From Portulaca oleracea (lineage: Eukaryota > Streptophyta > Magnoliopsida > Caryophyllales > Portulacaceae): a stretch of DNA of 64,000 nt. Below, one piece after another: positions 56,104 to 64,000 of this stretch (the stretch's first letter is position 1; every line of letters starts with the position of its first letter). The stretch spans positions 19,880,832 to 19,944,831 of the forward strand of contig CM055870.1 of assembly GCA_029582165.1 (NCBI GenBank). The letters run 5' to 3'. The position numbers and the translations under genes were made by a program. A model generated the notes under the pieces. The model saw only the letters and a list, made by a program, of their open reading frames with translations. It did no database searches and was not told where the DNA came from.

Positions 56104-56674
56104 TGTAACGCCCCGGCCTCCTCCCGGGCCGCGGATATAACCGATAACCGCTTTAAGGATCGCTGACTGGCCCCACAAATCACCACAAGTCTTTCCAGCG
56201 TGCTTCGTCCTCGCTCACACGCTGCCCGGGAAACCTTCCGAGAAGGTCACCTATCCTTGGACTACTCTCAGCCAAGCACGCTTAACTGAGGAGTTCCCAA
56301 CGAATGAACTACCATAAAAGAAGGCGTACCTTGGTGATATAAGCAGTCATTTCAAACCCTTTAAGCCACACTTTGACCACGTATCTGGGGTGTTACATTC
56401 ACCCCCACTTAAGCGCACAACGTTCTCGTTGTGCCACAATCCACTCCAGAATCTTTGCCCCACTAGGTGACTGCCCATGGCTCTCCCGTCCACTGGCACA
56501 ACTCACAGTCGCGGTTCGGCTCTGATACCATATGTAACGCCCCGGCCCGTGGACATTACCGATAATTGCTTCAATGATCGCTGACTGGCCCCACAAATCA
56601 CCACGAGTCTTTCCAGCGTGCTTCGTCCTCGCTCACACGCTGCCTGGGAAAACTTCCCAGGAGGTCACCCATCC
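56104..56674 (-). mobile_element. Cassandra TRIM, reverse orientation, truncated
   Basis: On the plus strand the left LTR (56104-56397, 294 bp) runs from TGTAACGCCCC to GGGGTGTTACA. It is followed by TTCACCCCCACTTAAG, the complement of the polypurine tract, a 135-bp internal segment and GGCTCTGATACCAT, the complement of an initiator Met primer site. A second LTR starts at 56533 but stops at about 56674, inside the 5S-like part. No target duplication remains. Confidence 0.93.
56221..56325 (-). other. 5S rRNA-derived segment of the second Cassandra
   Basis: On the minus strand GGGAACTCCTCAGTTAAGCG, TGCTTGGCTGAGAGTAGT and GGATAGGTGACC correspond to 5S positions spanning the A box to the C box. 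It is closer to 5S than the first Cassandra copy. Confidence 0.85.
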
Positions 56675-57260
56675 GTTTTAAAGGTTAATTATACTTGTTT
56701 ATCGGTTCATTTTAACTTATCTTTGATGATTTTATTCGGCCCTTCTCAATATTCTCTTACTCATGGTCCAAAGAAAATTGATTAATAATCAAACAAAGTC
56801 AGTGTGTGTTGTTCTAGCCCGCATAACAGTCTCAAGGTTAGAGAAAATAAATTTATAAATTTGATTATTAAGTCTAACAAATCCATGGTCGGCCCGTTGT
56901 TACACCCATCCATGGTGGAATTAATAATTGAGTTTATAGTTCTGTTTTAACTCGCCTTTTGACGGCTTTATTCGGTCCTTTACAACATCCACTTTCCTTG
57001 AGTTAAATAAATTAAAAGAAGGTGTCAGTGTGTTAAGCATTATTCTAGTCCATATAATAGCCAGCATAGCTTGAGTTAACCCAAGTTTGCTAGTTCAAGT
57101 GACGGATTCTCCTTAAAACGGTCGGCTTGTGGTTTAAGCCCATCTAAATTGAGAAACACTCACTTGCGCTTTCAAACTTATATTAACTCACTATATTTGA
57201 CTTTATCCGGCCCTTTATGATGATCTTGTTGTAAAACGTGTTGCGATGACCCGCAAACCT
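56675..57260 (+). repeat. Tat-like internal repeats, continued
   Basis: Further degenerate copies of the 230-bp unit, for example TTCTAGCCCGCATAACAG near 56812 and TTCTAGTCCATATAATAG near 57044. Confidence 0.65.
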
Positions 57261-57269
57261 GTTGTTTCC

Positions 57270-58190
57270 TGAGTCAGTATATAGGTGTCTTACAATAGTC
57301 CTGGATGAGTCTTTGTTTCAGAGTTTACATGTAAATGTCTTTTAGTTTTTAGAAAGTCTCTTACAAGTTCGTGTCATGTGAGTCTTTTTTTAAGTCAATA
57401 TGTGTGTTTTGTTTTTGGAAGTCTAAACCCTAGTCATGGGTGAGTCTTTGTTTTAGAGTCAGGATATGAATATCTTCTTCTTTAGAAAATGTCATATAAG
57501 GTCTAGAATGAATCTTTGTGTTAGTGTCTGCATGTAAGTGTCTTACATTCATTAGAAAGCATCATATAAGGTCAGGATGGGTCTTTGTATTAGTGTCTGC
57601 ATGTAAGTGTCTTGCATTCTTTAGAAAGTCTCATATAGATTCATAGGTCATGTAAATCCATGTCATGGGTGAGTCCTTTTCCAGAATCAACATATGAATG
57701 CCCTGCATTATAGAAGTCTCCTATAGGGTCTAAGTCGTGCAAACCCATGCCATGAGTAAGTCCTTGAGTCGTTTCTCGAGTTAGTATGTAAGTGTTTATC
57801 ATTCTTAGAAATTCTCGTATAAGGTCTAAGTCATGGGCGAGTTTGTGTCTAGAGTCATCATGTAAATATCTGTCTTTTCTAGAAGTCTAGGGTAAACCCA
57901 TGTTGTAGGTTAGTATTTCCGGGTCAGCATATAGGTATTTGCACTTTGGGAGGTCTCATATATATAGGACATGTAGACCCATGTCGTGGGTAAGTCTCTT
58001 CCTTGAGTCGGCATATAGAGGTCTTGCACCCTAGGAAGTCTCTTGTAGATCAGTTAGCACTTTCAAACCCATGTCCTGGGTGAGTCTCTCCCGCGTCAGC
58101 ATATATGCGTTTTTCAACTTAGAAAGTCCATATAGGCCATTTAAGTTATGCATGCTCTGGGATGAGTTTTTCTTCATTTGTCTAGTGTCA
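57270..58190 (+). repeat. Second repeat array in the Tat-like internal region
   Basis: Degenerate units of about 70-110 bp share GGTGAGTC-TTT, TCAGCATATAGGT and TAGAAAGTCTCATATAGG. They are non-coding and have clearly diverged. Confidence 0.65.
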
Positions 58191-58215
58191 GGGTCAAGGC
58201 CTGAGCTAACCATAA

Positions 58216-58407
58216 AGGGAATATTTGGATGGTGAGAAATTCTGCAACTACCATAAATCCCGAGGGAACAACATAGAGCATTATCAGACTTTGGAGCACA
58301 TGATCCAGTCAGGGAAACTGCCCCCACCGAAAGCAGCACAGAGGACCAGACATAACATGGATTCCCTAAAAGAGGACAAGGAGGGTACATCATCAAAGGA
58401 GCTTTAG
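58216..58407 (+). pseudogene. Gag zinc-finger remnant of the Tat-like element
   Basis: The frame reads DGEKFCNYHKSRGNNIEHYQ followed by TLEHMIQSGKLPPP. This matches the Tat Gag C-terminal block C-x-Y-H-x-x-x-G-H-x-T-x-D-C, but the His and last Cys are replaced (N and Y), so zinc binding is lost. The frame stops at 58407. No protease or RT follows. Confidence 0.65.
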
Positions 58408-58677
58408 AAGTAGCTACAGTACTAGTTGTCAAGCATTTCATGCTTAGAGTCTGTTAGAGTCAGTTCTTCATTCATTTCTTTGCTCTTGTTACTATGTGAT
58501 CGAACTGAATTTCGTGTTTGTGCTTTTGACTTGAGTTGAGAAGTTCTCTCATGTATCCATCATTCGTACAAACCAAGTCTGACAAATTTCATTTTCCTTC
58601 CATCTTTGTTGTATACCCCGTTCCCATCTTTTATTTTATCGAATCTAGGGTTTTAAAAAAAAAAAAGAAAAAAGAGA
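58408..58677 (+). other. Tat-like noncoding DNA
   Basis: No gene seen; an A-rich run ends at the Mutator-like insertion. Confidence 0.5.
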
Positions 58678-58686
58678 GAAAAAAAG

Positions 58687-59267
58687 GAAAATTGGAATTT
58701 AATAAACCAAACTTTATATCCATTTTGATCTAACAAACCAAACTTACCTTTTTACTAATGGCATACCATACTTAGCATTATATTTTTTTGATTGAACCTC
58801 TACCACTTTCCGGTCACCGGAAAATGACGTGGAATTTGTTGTGCTGAGGTGGACTGTTTTGTAGCCAAAAACTAAAAGGAAATTGTTGATGACTTGTGTT
58901 TCTACTGAGGTGGAGTGTTCTGACTCAAAATTTCCCCCTCCCCCTCAAAAAACTTACTGTAAAAACTAAACTCAGCCCGAACAAAAATAATCCCCCACCA
59001 AAAAAAACGAAAATCCTCCTTAATCTTAATAGATGTCGTACTGTTCCATTAAACACACTGTCATCAACAATTTCCTTTTATTTTTTGGCTATAAAACAGT
59101 CCACCTCAGCACAAAAAATTCCACATCATTTTTCTGGTGACCGAAAAGTAGTGGAGGTTCAATCAAAAAAATATAATGTTAAGTATGGTATGCCATTAGC
59201 AAAAAGGTAAGTTTGGTTTGTTAGATCAAAATGGACATAAAGTTTGGTTTATTAGATTCCAATTTTC
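58687..59267. mobile_element. Mutator-like non-autonomous element with long inverted arms
   Basis: Arms of about 200 bp begin GAAAATTGGAATTTAATAAA and end with its near complement. The 9-bp flanks GAAAAAAAG (58678-58686) and CAAAAAAAG (59268-59276) differ at one base. The arms share GGCATACCATACTTA and the CCGGTCACCGG region. No protein is recognised in the centre. Confidence 0.8.
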
Positions 59268-59276
59268 CAAAAAAAG

Positions 59277-61351
59277 AAGAAGAGAAAAACCAGTATGCAT
59301 TCATCAAGCAGGCTGGGCAAAAGGAGAAAAGACCAAAATCACCAGTTTCTTAAAAATGGACATCTCTATGCTCCTAGAATAGCAGCTTGAACAAAACGTG
59401 CCTAAGACAGGGGGCTACCGCCTCACCACCCACATCACCATATGTGTCATTGGTTACCTTCTCATTCGCCCTAACATCTATCCTTACTTACCATCTACAT
59501 CTCCATCTCCATCCCAAGTTCCCATTCACCAAATCATCCCTCTTTACATCACTCATAATAGGCATTGTTCAAAAAACAAAACCTTATCCTTGTCCAACCA
59601 AATCATTCTCCTCATGACCAATCCATATCTACCCCAAAGCCAAAAGGTGTGTTGTGATTAGTGTCATCAAAAGGAGAATAGGAGTCAACCCATGAAGAAA
59701 GAGTTTGAAAAAGAAAAAATGTGTATTGTGACTAATGTCATCAAAAGGAGAATAAGAGTCAAACCATGAAGGAGTTTGAAAAAGAAAAAAAAAGGTGTGT
59801 TGTGACTAATGTCATCCAAAGGAGAATAGGAGTCAACCCATGAAGATGGAGTTTGAAAAGAAAAAAAGGTGAAAAAAGTGAAAAAGAGTGAAAAAAGTGA
59901 AAGCAAAAAAAAAAGGCAAAGCTGAGATAGATAGGGAAAAAAAAAAAGCAAAGCTGAGATGGTTAGCCAAAAAAAAAAGTTGAGAAAGAAAAAAAAGAAA
60001 AAAAAGGAGGAAATGGAGGAAAGCAAAGAGAAATAAAAGAAGAAAAGGGGGTTAGAAAAGAACAAAGAAAAGAGAAGGCGAAAATAAGAGTCATGCACAC
60101 CTCAGAAAACCTCATCTCAAGCCTTCACCTGCATCATCCATACACCTCAACCTTCTATAACCTTCACAAACCTTTCACCCATCCATAACCTGCATATGAA
60201 TCCTCAAACCTTCATGACCATCTTTTCGAACGGTTAAGCCTTCCTCGAGGCACTATCCATCAAAGTTACGCTTAAAGAACTACGACTGGCCTGATTCCAC
60301 CTTGGATATGTAGGAAAACCTCTTTGAGGCCCGGCCGCTACAAGGAGCATCCTTTGTCCTCAAAATGTTGGTCTTTGAGAGAAGAAAAGAAAAAAAAAAC
60401 AAGAGAGGCTAGCTTGGAATCTCAGGCTAGGAAAAAGGAGAGTGAGAGAATAAGAGAGGCTAGCCTGAAAACCCCTCAGGTCAGGCTAGGAAAAAGGAGA
60501 GGAAACCATGGATTCTATCAATCATCGTCATCAACCCTCCATCTTCCTTCCGTCAGACTTGGACATTATTCCATAACCATGTTTCAACATTTTCCCAAGA
60601 GATGATGTCTTACCTCATTTGACCATCCCTTCAAGACACGATTATTCTTGAGTGTCTCCCTATCCTACAAGGTCCTGCATCTTCAATAGTGGTCTCATCA
60701 AGAAAGAAGAAAAGTGAGAAAAAAAAAGAAGAAAAAAAGAAAAGAAAAGAGGGGCTAACTTGAAAACCCTTTGGGCAAGTTAGGCAAAAGGAGAGTTTGA
60801 GACTCACTACTAAGGACTATGCCTCCACCTATTCTATAGTCCCCATGCATCATCTCGTAAATCCACATTGAAACTGGGGGTTTGCAAATCTCCAAGGTGC
60901 TCTCCAAAGCAGAACAGTGTCATCAAGAGTTTACGCCAAACCGGGGGCTTGTCATACATTAGCATACATTTGCAAGCAATCAAGGTCATCTACATGATCA
61001 TTCAAGAAACGCATCCTTCAGGCCTATTGCCTCCATCATTGTTCCCTATTCCATGGATCGAAACATTGCTCATCCTGAAGTTTCCTGAAATTCCCCACGA
61101 GTGGCCTTAATCCTTAGAAAGCATTGCCTTAGGGAGTCATGGTTTTAGGAAAGCATTATCTTAAGAAAGCATTGTCTTAGAAAATCATTGTCCGAGAAAA
61201 TCGTTGTCTAAATATAAAGTCGGGGGGTTGTCTGCATGCATTGCATGTATAGATGCATAAAAGCATCATATGTGAGCATAATAGGTTCGCATTGCATCTA
61301 TAAGTCGTGTCAGAGCCTTATAGAGTCAGTGGTCGTGTATCGAGTCAATTT
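59277..61351 (+). other. Tat-like internal noncoding DNA with local repeats
   Basis: It contains tandem units near 59640-59860 (ATGTCATC-AAAGGAGAATA-GGAGTCAACCCATGAAG, about 65 bp each), A/G-rich stretches (59860-60090), repeated GAGAGGCTAGC...GGCTAGGAAAAAGGAGAG (60400-60500, again near 60750), and repeated AAAGCATTGTCTTAG words (61105-61215). The open frames here are short and repeat-derived. Confidence 0.6.
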
Positions 61352-61544
61352 GTCATGCGTAGAGCTGGGCAATGGGTCGGGCCGGGCTAGGTTCGGGTCA
61401 GTCACAAACGGGCCGGGCTGGGCCAGGTAGATGGTTTTTTTACTGGGCCCAACTGGGTTGGTTTTTAATGGGCCCTAAACGGGCCGGGCCGGGTTTGGGC
61501 TGGGCTGAGGACGACTTGTGCATTGCTGCAAACAGGACGTAGAG

Positions 61545-62123
61545 TTTGAGGATGATGCTAGTCTGGCTGGAAAACGGGTTGTGTCTGGGCATAACACAGA
61601 GTGGGAAAGGCAACCTTGGAAAGCAAGTGAATGTGTATTATGAAGAATATGACCAAGTCATGTGTTGGAGGCTCACCATGTCACTCCCAGCTAAAACAGT
61701 CATTATAGCTATACAGTTGAGCTGTCGGAAGCTCAACAAACCTCCTATACTGCTACTACTACCACTACTGCTACTGCTCCTTTGTTTCCTGTCATCTTTT
61801 GAGATTGGAGAGAAGCTCGATGTTTCACCTTCTTGTTGCTCTTCTTCTTTTGGTAGACTTATGTTAGAGTTGGCAAAAATTTGTCCGACCCGGAAAAAAT
61901 CGAGTTTGGACATAGATTTTTGTCCGAATTTTGATAGACCGAATATTCGGACATAAAATTTCTCTTTTTTCTATTGTCCGAACCCGATTTTAACTTCATC
62001 CGAATTGTCCAACCGGGTGCGGACATAAATTTCTCGTTCTAATCGAGTTTACCCGGATCCCAAATTTTGCCAGCCCTAACTTATCTTACAGCTCGGTCCA
62101 ACTTCTCTTGACATCTTACTTTA
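61545..62123 (-). pseudogene. Captured fragment of a plant membrane-protein gene, split by a MITE
   Basis: On the minus strand an ATG at about 62121 opens MSREVGPSCK. Disregarding the MITE (61865-62078) and one target copy, the same frame continues SLPKEEEQQEGE, a Ser-rich stretch and GGLLSFRQLNCIAIMTVLAG. After a frameshift near 61670, DLVIFFIIHIHLLSKVAF follows (about 61600-61655). The hydrophobic part resembles the first membrane segments of a plant-specific multi-pass protein family that I recall but cannot name with certainty. The upstream region includes a (GA)n tract (62202-62247), as in plant 5' leaders. No complete protein is possible. Confidence 0.55.
61865..62078. mobile_element. 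hAT MITE nested in the captured gene
   Basis: The element begins TAGAGTTGGCAAAAATTTG; the complement of its end is TAGGGCTGGCAAAATTTGG. Flanks ACTTATGT (61857-61864) and ACTTATCT (62079-62086) are an 8-bp duplication with one mismatch. The interior repeats TTGTCCGA/TCGGACA words. Confidence 0.92.
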
Positions 62124-62200
62124 TGGTGCTGATGATGGGATCAGGATTCAACAAAGTAAAGGAGTTGTTGTTTGGAACAAGTAGAGTACCATGCCTATGT

Positions 62201-62201
<1 letters not shown>

Positions 62202-62247
<46 letters not shown>
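62202..62247. repeat. (GA)n microsatellite
   Basis: About 23 GA units inside the captured gene's leader within the hAT-like element. Confidence 0.95.
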
Positions 62248-62249
<2 letters not shown>

Positions 62250-62289
62250 CGCACAAGTGGCGAGGAAAGAAAGTAAGTTGATAAAGATA

Positions 62290-62365
62290 ACCTCAGACAT
62301 GACCACGCCATCAGAAAGATAAGAGGCACTACCTTGTCCTTTTCCTCCTTGATCTTCCCAAACTC
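62290..62365 (-). other. Possible second captured exon
   Basis: The minus-strand frame includes EFGKIKEEKDK, followed by a GTAGTG that could be a splice donor. Its composition differs from the hAT ends. The parent gene is not identified. Confidence 0.3.
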
Positions 62366-62514
62366 AGCCCGCGGGGGCCCGTGAAATATAATAATCGGTG
62401 TGCCCGTTAAGAGCTTGCCTGTTTTTTTAATTTAAACGGGTACAACCCGTCTTTTGTAGCCCACCCACAACTGCCCAATGGGAAACCACCCATTTGCACA
62501 GGCCTAGTCATGTG

Positions 62515-62710
62515 TCAAATCAGTCTGTCAGTCTGTTGTGCATCTTTCATGCCTTGAGTCAGGCTGTCATGTATCAAGTCAGTTTGTCATGCATCAAGTC
62601 AGTTTGTCATGCATCGAGTTAGTCTGTCATGCATTGAGTCAGTATGTTGTGTATCGAGTCAGTTTGTCATGTATCGAGTCAGTTTGTCGTACATAAAGTC
62701 GATAGTCGTG
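62515..62710 (+). repeat. 20-bp tandem repeats
   Basis: Units of the form GTCATGCATCGAGTCAGTTT recur with small changes from 62515 to about 62700 and also just left of the hAT-like element (61330-61359), so the element inserted into this array. Confidence 0.85.
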
Positions 62711-63160
62711 CATAAATGCATGGGTGCATGAATGCTTTTGTCAAAAAACAAAACAAAACTGCATTGTTTGTGCAATATTCTAGAAGACTAGTTGCATGCA
62801 TACCCACATATCTGAAAATAAAAAAGAGAAGAAGCAGGGCACATTGTTGCTCCAGAACGCAACACTAGGGGCTGTTTAAGCCCATATGCTATCTCAAACA
62901 GACCAGTCGACATGGTTTCCAGTCACTAAGAGCAAGATTAGGGAAATCTCTAATCACACTCTAGATGACTTCTATCCATCATCCAAAGCTCATCCTCATG
63001 ACGATCTTCCGGTCTGCCAAGGACGCCACTGACGTAATCATCCGCATAGGGAAAATTTGATCCGCCTCAGGAAAAATCCAATGGCCATCATCGACACCGG
63101 GAAAGACTGGGACATCGATAGAATCAAAGGAGAAAGGGAGATCAGCTGCGATCAGTCTGC
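62711..63160 (+). other. Tat-like internal DNA, no gene seen
   Basis: Unassigned sequence between two repeat arrays. A plus-strand open frame (63057-63374) overlaps the start of the next repeats and shows no motif. Confidence 0.45.
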
Positions 63161-63320
63161 CAGACAGGGAGCCATCACTAACACCAGGTCGCCGCTAAAA
63201 GGGCAACGACATCATCCATCAACCGACCGCCATATAAAAGAGCGCCGACAGCATCCACCTTCCGGCTGTTACATAAAAGAGCACCGACAGCATCAACCAA
63301 CACAAGTCCAAAGTTGCCGG
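63161..63320 (+). repeat. Short degenerate repeats, about 48 bp
   Basis: ATAAAAGAGCGCCGACAGCAT and ATAAAAGAGCACCGACAGC recur near 63233 and 63281, with an earlier, more diverged unit near 63195. Confidence 0.6.
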
Positions 63321-63479
63321 CCCAAGCTCGCTCCGGTCCACCCATTGAGACCCAAGGGTTTCCGAGGCTCATAATCCTCTCAGGTAAAAATCTGAACCCT
63401 CCTCACAATTCGATAAAAGTAATACTTGATTTGCTTGTGATTTTCAGGTCGTCGTTAAAAGGGATCTTGCACCATCTGG

Positions 63480-64000
63480 TTGCCGCATAAAAGAGCACCA
63501 GCAGCTGTCGTCCAACGATTGCCACCTAAAGGTTCTCGACGACATCATCATCATCATCACCAGCAACAGTCGTCCAACGGTTGCTACCTAAAGGTTTCCG
63601 ATGACATCATCATCAGCAGCAGTAGTCGTCCAACGGTTTCCATCTAAAGGTTCCCGACGACATCATCATCGTCAGCAGGAGTCGTCCAACGGTTCCCACC
63701 TAAAAGTTTCCGACGACATCATCATCATCAGCAACAGTCGTCCAAGGGTTGCGACCTAAAGGCTTTCGACGACATCATCATCATCAGCAGTAGTCGTCCA
63801 ACGGTTGCCACCTAAAGGTTTCCGACGACATCAACATCATCAGCAGCAGTCGTCCAACGGTTGCCACCTAAAGGTTTCCGACGACGTCATCATCATCAGC
63901 AGCAGCGTCCAACGATTACCACCTAAAGGTTTCTGACGACATCATCAACATCTACAGTCGTCCAACGGTTGCCACCTAAAGGCCTCCGATGACATCATCA
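63480..64000 (+). repeat. Minisatellite of about 56 bp, running off the window
   Basis: Nine units contain GTCGTCCAACGGTTGCCACC, then TAAAGGTTTCCGACGACATC and a variable (ATC/AGC)n. GTCGTCC landmarks fall at 63507, 63569, 63625, 63681, 63737, 63793, 63850, about 63905 and 63957. The 56-bp spacing is not a multiple of three and TAA occurs in one frame, so it is unlikely to be coding. Confidence 0.92.

Larger units (their letters stand above)
61360..62506. mobile_element. hAT-like element carrying host gene sequence
   Basis: The left end TAGAGCTGGGCAATGGG and the complement of the right end, TAGGCCTGTGCAAATGGG, are hAT-type termini. Flanks GTCATGCG (61352-61359) and GTCATGTG (62507-62514) form an 8-bp duplication with one mismatch. 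GC-rich subterminal words (GGGCCGGGC) follow the left end. No transposase is present. The interior holds a minus-strand gene fragment, itself interrupted by a hAT MITE. Confidence 0.82.
47364..64000 (+). mobile_element. Tat-like Gypsy element, 5' LTR and internal region, continues past the window
   Basis: The LTR is 47364-48984, followed by the primer site TGGCGACTCCACTGGGGA (48988-49005), typical of the Tat/Ogre group. Internal DNA continues after the nested Copia at 55089. It consists of long arrays of degenerate repeats, a Gag zinc-finger-like remnant (58216-58407) and more noncoding repeats. No protease, integrase or RT is visible up to 64000. It may be a large non-autonomous derivative, or its pol may lie beyond the window. 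It inserted into the Athila-like RT. Confidence 0.7.

Noticed and set aside
59685..60098. Minus-strand open frame of 137 codons rich in Phe
   Set aside because: It is the reverse of an A/G-rich simple-sequence tract; the Phe runs come from poly(A)/poly(AAG), with no domain.
63480..64000. CRISPR array
   Set aside because: Units are contiguous 56-bp repeats with no unique spacers, in a plant transposon context. It is a minisatellite.

Overview
The window is AT-rich nuclear DNA from a flowering plant, most likely a eudicot. The evidence is the repeat content: SIRE/Maximus-like and other Ty1/Copia elements, Athila- and Tat-like Ty3/Gypsy elements, Cassandra TRIMs carrying 5S rRNA sequence, a CACTA (EnSpm) element, Mutator-like and hAT elements, Stowaway MITEs, a plant L1-type LINE, tRNA-derived SINEs and TTTAGGG-type telomere-like motifs. 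I see no intact host protein-coding gene. The window is a transposon nest, and the interest lies in how the elements are built and in host sequence some have captured.

Layout. 1-760: 3' fragment of an Athila-like Gypsy element. 761-6642: 3' part of a SIRE-like Copia (pol end, env-like reading frame, LTR), carrying a complete Cassandra (2863-3581, TSD AGTTA) and a small non-autonomous LTR element (4266-6173, TSD CACAC). 6643-15049: a decayed minus-strand Copia, its 5' LTR broken at a scrambled junction (15050-15240). 15240-19900: mostly unassigned AT-rich DNA with a SINE and a Stowaway MITE. 19900-27600: a minus-strand LINE split by a 5.2-kb CACTA element (21142-26306, TSD TAT). 27640-33070: a second Stowaway-like MITE, a Mutator-like MITE (28181-28676), a Pack-MULE-like element with captured gene pieces (30856-32579) and a 5'-truncated retroposed insertion. 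33345-35860: FAR1/MULE-transposase pseudogene. 37630-40722: two head-to-head SINEs, a hAT-like remnant, a palindromic Mutator-like MITE (39314-39664) and a hAT MITE (40411-40714). 41671-47363: Athila-like LTR, gag, protease and partial RT, with a second Athila-type LTR plus primer-binding site splitting gag. 47364-64000: a Tat-like Gypsy 5' LTR, primer site and a long repeat-rich internal region that runs off the window. The Tat-like element hosts a complete Copia (49047-55088, TSD AAATT), a truncated reverse-oriented Cassandra (56104-56674), a Mutator-like element (58687-59267) and a hAT-like element (61360-62506) that holds host gene sequence and is itself split by a hAT MITE (61865-62078).

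The coding regions do not cooperate as a system: almost all are broken polyproteins or transposases. The most notable items are (1) the hAT-like and Mutator-like elements with captured host exons, (2) a Copia element with no recognisable tRNA primer site but 15 nt of self-complementarity at that position, which suggests self-priming, (3) a palindromic CAACACGGNCCGTGTTG motif repeated in the LTRs of two different Copia families, (4) a CACTA element whose two transposase genes lie next to each other after the catalytic part was lost, and (5) two Cassandra copies with 5S-derived LTRs.
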